8,913 nt of DNA from Gammaproteobacteria bacterium (GTDB lineage: Bacteria; Pseudomonadota; Gammaproteobacteria; Enterobacterales; GCA-2746155), in assembly GCA_024206355.1 (NCBI GenBank), contig JAAGZM010000146.1, forward strand, positions 1 through 8,913, given 5' to 3'. The translations under genes were made by a program, and so were the position numbers. Positions 1 through 7,568 of this stretch are shown here, one piece after another (the first letter of the stretch is position 1; each line of letters begins with the position of its first letter). The notes under the pieces were generated by a model. The model saw only the letters and a program-made list of their open reading frames with translations, made no database searches and was not told the DNA's origin.

Positions 1-1
1 G

Positions 2-2899
2 TTAGCCACAGGCTCCAACGTGACCACATGAGGTACAAAAATCACACCCATCCCGACGAATAACAGCAGGGTTTGAACACTCAGGACAGATCTTGCCACT
101 AACAACCAAGTTTTCAATATTGGTATCTTTGATAGCCACCTCAGGAATATTCATCATTCCCATTGGATTAATTGGAAAGCCTTCCTCATCAAGGATCCCA
201 AGCATTTTATATCGATGGATCAGTAACCTTGCAATATAGGCAATCGTGGATGGTTGCATAGCTTGTTTATCTTGACCTGGCACTTTAGCAAAGAAATCAC
301 CTTGTGCTTCTGGCATATCTTTTAACCCTCGTAACTTTTTACCAACCCATGCTGAATCAAGAACACGCATATCAAGACTGATAGATTTTGATATTCCGTT
401 AAAATCTAAAGGATAGGTGCCTGATAGCCAGACACTATAGGGGCGATGAGTACCATCAGGCATTACGCACTCTTTCACAAACATAGCAAAGTCATCACCG
501 GTACTTGGGTTATCAATATCAACGGTCCAAGACAAGGTACCTTCCGTTCCAGATTTAGGCTCTTTATGACTAAACATTGCATCAACTAATGGTGTTGATG
601 CATTTGGATTACCAAACATTGAAAGTTCTTCACAACGATAGCGAACTAATCTGGCAAGGGATGCAACATTGCCAGGAACATTCACTAAGTCACCAGAAGG
701 AGGCATCGGCATTGAGAAGGCTTGACCTGCAGTTTTACTGAGAGAATCTAGCTTGACTTTCAGCCACTGATGATCCATTGCGCGCATATCCATGGATATG
801 GTTTTAGCAAGAGCAGCTAGTCCACGGGGTTGCTCTGCACCATTGACCCATACTTCAAAAGCTTTTTCATCATGATTATCTGTATGTCCGATGAATACTG
901 CAAAACGATTGTTTTGGTTTTCGACCATATAACAATAACCAGGACTACCAGCAGTAAATTGTGGACGGTTTGCCCAACGTAAAGAAGCTAATGCAACTTC
1001 AGGAGTTTCTGATATTTGAATTTTTCTATCGAGCTCTGATTGATCCAGATCTTGGGGTTGTGTTTTTGTGCTTTCCACAGAAAGTACGCTACCTAGTATA
1101 CTGTTAGGCCGATAAGTCGTTATTCCTTTAAGGCCCGCCTTCCAGGCATCTTGATAGAGATCTTGAAACTGAGCAAATGGGTAATCTTCAGGAACATTAA
1201 CTGTTTTGCTGATACTTGCATCGATATAGGGTTGAATAGCAGCTTGCATTAACATGTGATCTTTAGCACTAATTTCAAGTGCAGAGACGAATGCTTCAGG
1301 CAAAGTCTCCTGATCATAGCCTAGTTGTCCATAAATACGATAGGCATGATCTTCTACTTTATAATCACGAGTGGATTCATCAGGCATACGCTTTTTACGT
1401 GTATAGAACCAAGAAAATGCAGGTTCAATACCGTTGGAGCAATTATCTGCAAATGCCAGAGATATTGTACCTGTAGGCGCAATGGAAATGAGGTGAGAAT
1501 TACGAATACCATGTTCTTTGATTTTTGCTCGAATATTTTCTGGTAAGCGTAATGTAAATTCACTTTGCAAATATTGTTCAGCATCAAATTTAGGGAATGC
1601 ACCTTTTTCTTTAGCTATATCAATTGATGTTAAATAGGCGGCATCTCGCATTTGCTTAGTGACAGAAGCTGCAAAATCTCGACCTGCCTCACTATCATAC
1701 CGAATATTCATTTCGATAAGAGCATCACCTAGGCCTGTATAACCAAGGCCAACACGTCTTTTGTTTTGTGCTTCTTGTTGCTGTTGTTTTAGTGGCCAAG
1801 CGCTTACATCGAGTACGTTATCGAGCATACGGATTGATTGCGATACAGTCCAGTTGAAGGCATCAAAGTCAAAACTGGCCTTATCAGTAAAGGGATCAAC
1901 AATAAATTTAGTCAGATTGATAGAGCCTAAGCAGCAACAGCCGTAATCGGGAATAGGAACTTCCCCACAAGGGTTGGTCGCTTCAATCGTTTCACAATAA
2001 TGTAGGTTATTATCCTTATTAATGCGATCAATAAAAAGAACACCAGGTTCCGCAGCGTTGTAAGTACTTTGCATAATACTTGTCCACAATTCGCGCGGAT
2101 TAATTTTCTTGTATACCCATTTGCCGTCATCTCGTTGATAGACATCATTGTTTTCGGTTAAAACATCAAATGGTTCTGCCTTATGAATTAACTCAAAGGG
2201 CTGATCGTTTTCAAGTGCCTGCATAAAAGAGTCACTGATCCCGACACTAATATTAAAATTATTCAGTGTGCCAGATTGCTGTTTGGCGGTAATGAACTCT
2301 AAAATATCGGGATGATCAACTCGTAAAACACCCATCTGGGCACCACGACGTGAGCCAGCAGATTCAACCGTTGCGCAACTTTGATTAAATAAGTGCATAT
2401 AACTAACAGGGCCAGAAGCATAACTCTGAGTACCTTTTACTATTGCACCTTTTGGACGAATAGTAGAAAAGTCATAGCCAACACCTCCGCCTCTACGCAT
2501 AGTTTCAGCTGCGTGATTAAGTGCTGTATAAATACTAACTTTTCCACTAATTTCAGTAGAAATACTGTCACCGACAGGTTGTACAAAACAGTTAATAAGG
2601 GTGACATTTTTAATATCGGTTCCAGCAGCACTGTTAATACGACCACCTGGAATAAATCCTGATTTGAGTGCTTTTAAGAAATCACCCTCAAAAGCTGTTG
2701 GATCAGCTTCATTGGTTGCTAGTGATTTTGCTACACGGGCACGGATTGCATTAGCCATTTCGGCTCCAGGTAACAACTTTTCTTTACCTTTCGCATATTT
2801 TTCGGTGAGTATATCGAGACAAACTTCTTGTAAATCAAGGGATAACATTGGCTCATCACCCTGTTTTGGGGTGGTGGCATTTTTTATTATTTTTGGCAT
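2..2899 (-). CDS. nrdJ: Adenosylcobalamin-dependent (class II) ribonucleotide reductase, single-chain form
   Basis: It reduces ribonucleotides to deoxyribonucleotides in the cytoplasm, using adenosylcobalamin to make the active-site thiyl radical, so it needs neither oxygen nor a small subunit. The 965-residue protein shows the family signatures in order: redox Cys104 (NCFVQP), a glycine-rich stretch at 136-141 (RGGGVG), the active-site NPCGE at 309-313 with Asn309, Cys311 and Glu313, a Cys-rich GCCCLGSIN at 320-328, and APTGTIS at 474-480. Two TSCPD-like modules follow (about 655-765 and 788-903), then a tail with Cys938, 941, 952, 955, 958 and 964, probably for redox relay or zinc. No N-terminal ATP-cone is evident. 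The start at 2899 is chosen because AAGGA (2910-2906) lies 6 nt upstream; the frame stays open to 3070, but that stretch encodes nothing family-like. In Pseudomonas aeruginosa the equivalent is split into NrdJa and NrdJb (known); here it is one chain. The stop codon is at 2-4. Confidence 0.95.
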   Translation of the reverse strand: MPKIIKNATTPKQGDEPMLSLDLQEVCLDILTEKYAKGKEKLLPGAEMANAIRARVAKSLATNEADPTAFEGDFLKALKSGFIPGGRINSAAGTDIKNVTLINCFVQPVGDSISTEISGKVSIYTALNHAAETMRRGGGVGYDFSTIRPKGAIVKGTQSYASGPVSYMHLFNQSCATVESAGSRRGAQMGVLRVDHPDILEFITAKQQSGTLNNFNISVGISDSFMQALENDQPFELIHKAEPFDVLTENNDVYQRDDGKWVYKKINPRELWTSIMQSTYNAAEPGVLFIDRINKDNNLHYCETIEATNPCGEVPIPDYGCCCLGSINLTKFIVDPFTDKASFDFDAFNWTVSQSIRMLDNVLDVSAWPLKQQQQEAQNKRRVGLGYTGLGDALIEMNIRYDSEAGRDFAASVTKQMRDAAYLTSIDIAKEKGAFPKFDAEQYLQSEFTLRLPENIRAKIKEHGIRNSHLISIAPTGTISLAFADNCSNGIEPAFSWFYTRKKRMPDESTRDYKVEDHAYRIYGQLGYDQETLPEAFVSALEISAKDHMLMQAAIQPYIDASISKTVNVPEDYPFAQFQDLYQDAWKAGLKGITTYRPNSILGSVLSVESTKTQPQDLDQSELDRKIQISETPEVALASLRWANRPQFTAGSPGYCYMVENQNNRFAVFIGHTDNHDEKAFEVWVNGAEQPRGLAALAKTISMDMRAMDHQWLKVKLDSLSKTAGQAFSMPMPPSGDLVNVPGNVASLARLVRYRCEELSMFGNPNASTPLVDAMFSHKEPKSGTEGTLSWTVDIDNPSTGDDFAMFVKECVMPDGTHRPYSVWLSGTYPLDFNGISKSISLDMRVLDSAWVGKKLRGLKDMPEAQGDFFAKVPGQDKQAMQPSTIAYIARLLIHRYKMLGILDEEGFPINPMGMMNIPEVAIKDTNIENLVVSGKICPECSNPAVIRRDGCDFCTSCGHVGACG

Positions 2900-2981
2900 T
2901 CTTGTTCCTTCACAATTCTGAGACTTGTGGTTTTTATATGGGTATTTTCTAGCGCCTAAATGTAGCAGATTAAACTTATTT

Positions 2982-3010
2982 ATTAAACAAGATATTGATG
3001 TATTTTGAAA
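2982..3010 (-). promoter_or_regulatory. Candidate nrdJ promoter
   Basis: On the minus strand, TTTCAA (3010-3005) and TTTAAT (2987-2982) are separated by 17 nt. The -10 matches five of six consensus bases and the -35 only three, so this rests partly on position. It would start the nrdJ transcript near 2975, leaving a leader of about 75 nt. One NrdR-like box sits across its spacer and -10, and the other lies just upstream of the -35, the arrangement expected for repression. Confidence 0.3.
2985..3000. promoter_or_regulatory. NrdR box, proximal to nrdJ
   Basis: AAACAAGATATTGATG matches 11 of 16 positions of the NrdR consensus, and nine of the ten central ones (CAAGATATTG). Its centre is exactly 31 bp, about three helical turns, from the box at 3016-3031. 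NrdR is known to bind paired boxes with this kind of spacing, so the weaker site gains support from the stronger one. Confidence 0.7.
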
Positions 3011-3015
3011 ATAAA

Positions 3016-3031
3016 ACACAATATATAGTAG
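3016..3031. promoter_or_regulatory. NrdR box, distal to nrdJ
   Basis: ACACAATATATAGTAG matches the known NrdR-box consensus acaCwAtATaTwGtgt at 14 of 16 positions, with the whole central ten bases intact. NrdR is the zinc-finger/ATP-cone repressor of bacterial ribonucleotide reductase genes. The site lies upstream of nrdJ and also upstream of the divergent gene at 3097. Confidence 0.78.
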
Positions 3032-3096
3032 TCTATTTATATTTAAGTAGTTTATACTCGCAACCATCAATAAACGAATAAAAAATTAAGCAAAAA

Positions 3097-3492
3097 GTGA
3101 CTGAATCTAAAGTAACACAACAGAGCTTTTTCAAAAAGTATCGGGCACATTTGTTCTGGTTTTTAGTGATCAGTGTCTACTTGTATCGAACTCTGTTGCC
3201 AGAGGTTGTTTTTGTTAATGCGTCTGGGATAACTGTTGAGCAAGTTAAAATCACCATCCCTGGTGATGATAAAGTCTGGCGAAATATTAAACATAGTAAA
3301 AGTAAAGCATTTAGATTCCAGCCAGCAAGAGTAGCAGGTCAATATGAGGTTTCAATTATTCTTGTAGATGGTACATTAATTCGTGGCAAATTTAATGAAA
3401 TAACTCCATGGGATTTTGGCCATAAGGCATTTTTTGAATTATCACCGGATCAAACACTAAGAACTAATTTCAAATACAGTTTATTTAAGTAA
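3097..3492 (+). CDS. Unrecognised small single-pass membrane protein
   Basis: I do not recognise this 131-residue protein. It has a short basic N-terminus (Lys13, Lys14, Arg16), one hydrophobic segment at about 18-38 beginning HLFWFLVISVYLY, and then a soluble part of roughly 90 residues with alternating beta-strand-like stretches and many lysines. This suggests a signal-anchor protein with its C-terminus outside the inner membrane, by the positive-inside rule (inference). The start is GTG at 3097: an in-frame TAA at 3079-3081 limits extension, no ATG occurs in frame nearby, and the ribosome-binding site is poor (only AAG upstream). It is divergent from nrdJ and shares the region with the NrdR boxes. 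Uninterrupted length and a plausible membrane topology argue that it is real. There is no clear promoter of its own; a TATACT at 3053-3058 has no good -35. Confidence 0.7.
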   Translation: MTESKVTQQSFFKKYRAHLFWFLVISVYLYRTLLPEVVFVNASGITVEQVKITIPGDDKVWRNIKHSKSKAFRFQPARVAGQYEVSIILVDGTLIRGKFNEITPWDFGHKAFFELSPDQTLRTNFKYSLFK

Positions 3493-3615
3493 ATTTCTAC
3501 TCATATAGTGATCCAACTACTGTTACTTACTTAGGCTTTGTGCTAAAGTTTTTGCACTTTTTATGGGTGTCAATGTGATGCCCCACCTATTTTGTTCAAA
3601 CTTAAGGAAAAGGCT

Positions 3616-4593
3616 ATGAAATCACCTTTACGAGTTGCCATCACCGGAGCTGCCGGTCAAATCTGTTATTCATTATTATTTCGTATTGCTTCTGGTGAAA
3701 TGTTAGGTAAAGACCAGCCAGTAATTCTTCAACTTTTAGAAATTACACCAGCAATGAAAGTTCTCGACGCTGTTGCAATGGAGCTAAATGATTGTGCTTT
3801 CCCATTACTTCACGGTATTGTAACGACTGATGATTCAGCTGTTGCCTTTAAGGGTGCTAATATTGCCTTAATGGTGGGTGCTAAGCCTCGTGGACCAGGA
3901 ATGGAACGCGCAGATTTATTGAAAGACAATGGTAAAATTTTCAACACATTAGGTAAGGTGATCAATGACGTTGCTGATGCAAACATCCGTATTTGTGTTG
4001 TTGGAAATCCTGCGAATACTAATGCTCTTATCCTTTCTAAAAATGCACCTAAGTTAAATCCCCGCAATATTACAGCCTTAACGCGACTTGACCATAACCG
4101 TGCGGTTTTCCAGTTGGCTGAAAAAACTGGCAACAATCTTAATGATGTGACACACATGACAATCTGGGGTAATCACTCAACGACACAGGTTCCTGATATT
4201 AGCAATGCGATGGTTGCTGGTGAAGCTGCTACTTCTAAGGTAGATAATGAGTGGGCTGAAAACGATTTTATCCCAACAGTTGCTAAACGCGGTGGAGCTG
4301 TTATTGCTGCGCGTGGTTCATCGTCTGCTGCATCTGCTGCAAATGGTATTATCGATCATGTACATGATTGGATGCTCGGTACTGCTGAAGGTGACTGGGC
4401 TTCAATGGCTGTACCTTCGGATGGTTCATACGGTATAGCTGAAGGCATAATTTTCTCATATCCTGTAACGTGCAAAGATGGTGAATACAGCATCGTTCAA
4501 GGTCTAGAATTGAGTGATTTCATTAAAGGCAAAATAAAAGAATCGGAAGCTGAATTAATTGATGAGAGAGAGACTTGCTCAGACTTGTTCTAA
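3616..4593 (+). CDS. mdh: NAD-dependent malate dehydrogenase
   Basis: It interconverts malate and oxaloacetate with NAD in the TCA cycle, in the cytoplasm. The 325-residue protein belongs to the LDH/MDH superfamily, in the type with an N-terminal TGAAGQI nucleotide-binding loop (10-16) and YSLLFRIASGEMLG (18-31), as in Acinetobacter and Legionella, not the 312-residue E. coli type. Glu42, in LLEI after the second strand, favours NAD over NADP. Substrate-binding arginines are Arg92 and Arg98 in PRGPGMER; GNPANTN (130-136) is the cofactor motif; Asp159 and Arg162 lie in TRLDHNRA; His187 in WGNHS is the catalytic base. I take ATG 3616 because AAGGA (3604-3608) is 7 nt away and homologues begin here; an in-frame TTG at 3592 would add eight unlikely residues. 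Cys16-17 is slightly unusual: QICYSL where relatives have QIGYSL or QIAYSL. It is probably a single-gene transcript ending at 4616-4665. Confidence 0.95.
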   Translation: MKSPLRVAITGAAGQICYSLLFRIASGEMLGKDQPVILQLLEITPAMKVLDAVAMELNDCAFPLLHGIVTTDDSAVAFKGANIALMVGAKPRGPGMERADLLKDNGKIFNTLGKVINDVADANIRICVVGNPANTNALILSKNAPKLNPRNITALTRLDHNRAVFQLAEKTGNNLNDVTHMTIWGNHSTTQVPDISNAMVAGEAATSKVDNEWAENDFIPTVAKRGGAVIAARGSSSAASAANGIIDHVHDWMLGTAEGDWASMAVPSDGSYGIAEGIIFSYPVTCKDGEYSIVQGLELSDFIKGKIKESEAELIDERETCSDLF

Positions 4594-4615
4594 TTCTTTC
4601 TTGAACTGATATTTA

Positions 4616-4665
4616 GAGTATAAATTAAACCCGCTGACGAAAGTCACGCGGGTTTTTTTATACTC
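4616..4665 (+). terminator. Intrinsic terminator of mdh
   Basis: The core stem pairs AAACCCGC (4627-4634) with GCGGGTTT (4648-4655). An inner TGAC/GTCA helix is closed by a GAAA tetraloop (4639-4642), with one bulged C at 4647. Seven T's (4653-4659) follow. Outside it, GAGTATAAA (4616-4624) can pair with TTTATACTC (4657-4665), giving a long imperfect hairpin. It begins 23 bases after the mdh stop. It could work weakly on the other strand, but no minus-strand gene leads into it. Confidence 0.93.
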
Positions 4666-4710
4666 ATATTTTGTGAGAATGACTAACAATTTTGAATATT
4701 AACCAAAATC

Positions 4711-4745
4711 TTTAATATTAAAATTATAAAGTTATACTATAACTT
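4711..4745. repeat. Two adjacent AT-rich palindromes upstream of yccF
   Basis: TTTAATATTAAA (4711-4722) is a perfect 12-bp palindrome. Six bases later, AAGTTAT-ACT-ATAACTT (4729-4745) has perfect 7-bp arms around a 3-base centre. They lie after the mdh terminator and about 90-120 bases before the yccF start, where an operator could sit. In DNA this AT-rich, short palindromes also arise by chance, so function is only a suggestion. Confidence 0.35.
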
Positions 4746-4770
4746 ATTGTAAATACTCGATTTATTCTGT

Positions 4771-4801
4771 TTGTCATATTGCGGTATAGAAATTGTATGA
4801 T
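4771..4801 (+). promoter_or_regulatory. Candidate yccF promoter
   Basis: TTGTCA (4771-4776) matches five of six -35 bases and TATGAT (4796-4801) five of six -10 bases, but the 19-nt spacer is longer than ideal. A start near 4808 would give a 5' leader of about 26 nt, enough to hold the AGAGG ribosome-binding site at 4824-4828. Confidence 0.35.
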
Positions 4802-4833
4802 TGAAATGATGTGATTAAACAAAAGAGGCCATT

Positions 4834-5214
4834 ATGTCATTATTGGGAAATATCATCTGGTTGGTTTTTGGTGGAATATTTGTATTCTTCGGATATTTAA
4901 TGGGAGGAATCGTACTGTGTTTTACCATTATAGGAATTCCATGGGGATTTCAGTGCTTTAAATTAGCAGTATTCGCCTTATTTCCATTTGGAAGTGAAAC
5001 AAGGGACATTAAACAACCTCCTTCGAGTCTAAATCTGCTAATGAATATTATCTGGCTGATCTTTGGTGGTGCCTGGATTGTCATAAACCATTTAATATGG
5101 GGGTTATTCTTAAGTATTACTGTTATTGGTTTACCTTGGGGTGTCCAGCACTTCAAAATGGTTCGACTAGCCTTTATGCCGTTTGGTCGCGTGATATATG
5201 AAATAGACGATTAA
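4834..5214 (+). CDS. yccF: YccF-family inner-membrane protein with two tandem modules
   Basis: A 126-residue hydrophobic protein of unknown molecular role, recognised as YccF-like. It consists of two copies of one module. Residues 3-53 begin LLGNIIWLVFGG and contain IGIPWGFQCFK and FPFG; residues 68-118 begin LLMNIIWLIFGG and contain IGLPWGVQHFK and MPFG. Each module holds a hydrophobic stretch (about 5-33 and 70-98) followed by the PWG turn and an FK-containing helix, so two to four membrane segments are likely. A polar linker (SETRDIKQPPSS) joins the modules. E. coli YccF (about 148 residues) is longer but has the same FWLIFFGWW and IGIPVG-type motifs. The start is ATG 4834 with AGAGG 5 nt before it. 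The gene stands alone: mdh ends in a terminator, and kbl begins 84 bases downstream. An 11-base hairpin-like stretch in that gap (AACC-tctcc-GGTT) has no T-run and is not a terminator. Confidence 0.85.
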   Translation: MSLLGNIIWLVFGGIFVFFGYLMGGIVLCFTIIGIPWGFQCFKLAVFALFPFGSETRDIKQPPSSLNLLMNIIWLIFGGAWIVINHLIWGLFLSITVIGLPWGVQHFKMVRLAFMPFGRVIYEIDD

Positions 5215-5298
5215 TTTTTAATAAACGGGATGAAACCTCTCCGGTTCTGCATTAAACTTACACCTAATATAAGATATTATTTATAGGATAAAAGTCTA

Positions 5299-6489
5299 AT
5301 GGTTAATAATTTCCGAGAACTCCTTTCACAGCAAATTTCTGAACTTCATGATAAGGGTTTATACAAAGAAGAAAGGGTGATCAGCAGCCAACAGTCAGCT
5401 GATATTGCGGTTAATGATGGCAGTAACGTCATTAATTTTTGTGCAAATAACTATTTAGGATTAGCCAACAATCAAGAATTAATCGAAGCAGGAAAATCTG
5501 CTCTTGAAACCTATGGCTATGGTATGGCATCGGTTCGATTTATTTGCGGTACACAGACGGTACATAAAAATCTAGAGCAGCGAATTAGTAGTTTTCTTGG
5601 CATGGAAGATACGATTTTGTATTCATCTTGCTTCGACGCTAATGCGGGTCTTTTTGAAACATTGCTAGGAGCTGAAGATGCAATTATTTCTGATGAATTA
5701 AACCATGCTTCAATTATAGATGGTGTTCGTCTCTGTAAAGCCAAGAGATTTCGTTATAAAAATAATAATATGGATGATCTTGAACAACAATTAATTGCAG
5801 CTGCAGATTATCGATTTAAGTTGATTGCAACCGATGGTGTCTTTTCAATGGATGGCATTATTGCAAATCTAAAAGGTGTATGTGATTTAGCTGATAAATA
5901 CGGTGCAATGGTCATGGTGGATGATTCCCATGCTGTTGGCTTTATTGGTGAAAATGGCAAGGGTACGCCTGAACACTGTGGTGTTATGGATCGTGTGGAT
6001 ATTATTACTGGTACGCTAGGTAAGGCATTAGGTGGTGCATCAGGAGGCTACACTTCAGCGAGCAGAGAGGTTGTTGATTGGCTTCGCAATCGCTCAAGGC
6101 CGTATTTATTTTCAAATACCTTAGCACCTATGATTACAGCTGCGAGCATTAAAGTGATTGATTTGTTAGAGTCTGGTAATTCAGTGCGAGAAAAGTTACG
6201 AAGCAATAGTTCATATTTTCGTCAGCAAATGTCAGAGCTTGGGTTTAAGCTAGTACAAGGAGAGCACCCTATCATTCCCGTCATGCTGGGTGATGCAAAA
6301 TTAGCAAAATCATTTGCTGATGAGATGTTGGCTGAAGGTATATATGTCGTCGGTTTTTCTTTCCCTGTTGTACCCAATGGTAAGGCGCGAATTAGAACTC
6401 AGATGTCGGCAGCCCATGATCAGGAACATATTGATAAATGCGTAGCAGCATTTACAAAAGTGGGTAGAAACTTGGGAGTTATTGACTGA
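5299..6489 (+). CDS. kbl: Glycine C-acetyltransferase (2-amino-3-ketobutyrate CoA ligase)
   Basis: This pyridoxal-phosphate enzyme cleaves 2-amino-3-ketobutyrate with CoA into glycine and acetyl-CoA, the second step of threonine breakdown. At 396 residues it is the usual length for the fold-type I alpha-oxoamine synthase family. Visible features are FCANNYLGL (47-55), His136 in LNHAS stacking on the cofactor, Asp208 with His211 in VDDSHAVGF, and the Schiff-base Lys242 in GTLGKALGG. The related enzymes BioF and HemA share the fold, but the tdh partner and overall sequence make Kbl the clear choice. ATG 5299 has AGGA at 5285-5288, 10 nt upstream. A TATAAG at 5268-5273 could be the -10 of a promoter, but no good -35 accompanies it. 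The stop TGA shares its last base with the tdh start, so the two genes are cotranscribed and probably translationally coupled. Confidence 0.96.
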   Translation: MVNNFRELLSQQISELHDKGLYKEERVISSQQSADIAVNDGSNVINFCANNYLGLANNQELIEAGKSALETYGYGMASVRFICGTQTVHKNLEQRISSFLGMEDTILYSSCFDANAGLFETLLGAEDAIISDELNHASIIDGVRLCKAKRFRYKNNNMDDLEQQLIAAADYRFKLIATDGVFSMDGIIANLKGVCDLADKYGAMVMVDDSHAVGFIGENGKGTPEHCGVMDRVDIITGTLGKALGGASGGYTSASREVVDWLRNRSRPYLFSNTLAPMITAASIKVIDLLESGNSVREKLRSNSSYFRQQMSELGFKLVQGEHPIIPVMLGDAKLAKSFADEMLAEGIYVVGFSFPVVPNGKARIRTQMSAAHDQEHIDKCVAAFTKVGRNLGVID

Positions 6490-7520
6490 TGAAGACCCTT
6501 GCTAAGTTAAAATCAGAACCAGGGATTTGGATGCATGAGAAGGCTATTCCTGATGTTGGTCACAATGATGTTTTAATTAAGATTAAAAAAACGGCTATTT
6601 GTGGTACGGATATTCATATTTATAACTGGGATAGTTGGTCGCAACAAACGATTCCTGTGCCAATGACTGTAGGCCATGAATTTGTTGGTGTAATTGAGGA
6701 ACTAGGTCAGGAAGTAAAAGGATTTACTATTGGTGATCGGGTATCTGGGGAAGGACATATTACCTGTGGGTATTGTAGAAATTGTCGAGCAGGTAAACGA
6801 CATCTGTGTAGAAATACTTATGGGGTAGGTGTTAACCGTCCCGGTGCTTTTGCAGAATATCTAGTGATACCTGCTGAAAATGCATTCAAGATCCCCAATG
6901 ATATTTCAGACGATATGGCTGCAATTTTTGATCCTTTTGGTAATGCAGCACATACGGCTCTTTCGTATGACTTGGTTGGTGAAGATGTTCTTATCACAGG
7001 AGCAGGACCTATTGGGATAATGGCTGTTGCAATCTGTCGACATGTTGGGGCTAGGAATGTAGTAATCACTGATATTAATGATTATCGGTTGGGGCTTGCC
7101 GCTCAAGTAGGAGCAACACGAACAGTTAATATTAGCAATGAAACACTCACTGATGTAATGAAAGAAATAGGTATGGTTGAAGGTTTTGATGTTGGTCTTG
7201 AGATGTCAGGCGTTGGTGTTGCATTCAACGGTATGCTTGAATCTATGAACCATGGAGGAAATGTTGCCCTACTAGGTATTCCTGCTGCTGATACAACCAT
7301 AGACTGGAACCAAGTGATCTTCAAAGGTTTGCAACTAAAAGGAATCTACGGTCGAGAGATGTATGAAACATGGTACAAAATGGTTGCGATGCTACAATCT
7401 GGCCTTAATTTAGAACCTATAGTGACCCATCATTATGCAATCGATGATTTTCAACAGGGATTTGATGTAATGTTATCAGGGAAGTCTGGCAAGGTGATCC
7501 TTGACTGGGAAGTTGTTTGA
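6489..7520 (+). CDS. tdh: L-threonine 3-dehydrogenase
   Basis: It oxidises L-threonine to 2-amino-3-ketobutyrate with NAD; the unstable product goes to Kbl. The 343-residue protein is a zinc-dependent medium-chain alcohol dehydrogenase, close to E. coli Tdh (341). Catalytic zinc ligands and neighbours are Cys38, Thr40 and His43 in ICGTDIH, and His63-Glu64 in VGHEFVG. The structural zinc site is complete: Cys93, 96, 99 and 107. The Rossmann loop is GAGPIG (171-176), with Asp195 at the end of the next strand binding the NAD ribose. Start ATG 6489 overlaps the kbl stop in TGATG, and GGGAG (6474-6478) inside kbl serves as its ribosome-binding site. Gene order kbl-tdh is the same as in E. coli. 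I see no convincing terminator after the TGA at 7518-7520, so transcription may run on into the pseudogene. Confidence 0.96.
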   Translation: MKTLAKLKSEPGIWMHEKAIPDVGHNDVLIKIKKTAICGTDIHIYNWDSWSQQTIPVPMTVGHEFVGVIEELGQEVKGFTIGDRVSGEGHITCGYCRNCRAGKRHLCRNTYGVGVNRPGAFAEYLVIPAENAFKIPNDISDDMAAIFDPFGNAAHTALSYDLVGEDVLITGAGPIGIMAVAICRHVGARNVVITDINDYRLGLAAQVGATRTVNISNETLTDVMKEIGMVEGFDVGLEMSGVGVAFNGMLESMNHGGNVALLGIPAADTTIDWNQVIFKGLQLKGIYGREMYETWYKMVAMLQSGLNLEPIVTHHYAIDDFQQGFDVMLSGKSGKVILDWEVV

Positions 7521-7568
7521 GTAAAAAATTATGCTATTCTTATTGTAATATGTCTATAAATCTAATTT

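Noticed and set aside
2900..3070. N-terminal extension of nrdJ by 57 residues to an ATG at 3070
   Set aside because: The extension would cover the promoter and both NrdR boxes, has no family similarity, and a good ribosome-binding site precedes ATG 2899.
2900..3096. A cobalamin riboswitch, as found ahead of some B12-related genes
   Set aside because: No B12-box-like sequence or long structured leader is visible on the nrdJ strand, and the leader is under about 100 nt.
3540..3562. Hairpin GTGC...GCAC followed by five T's, as a terminator between the orphan gene and mdh
   Set aside because: Only four solid pairs plus a mismatch and two A-T pairs; too weak, and the region more likely holds the mdh promoter (for example TTGCAC 3552-3557 with TGTGAT 3574-3579, also weak).
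3592..3615. TTG start for mdh eight codons upstream
   Set aside because: It would place the ribosome-binding site inside the coding region; the family starts at the ATG at 3616.
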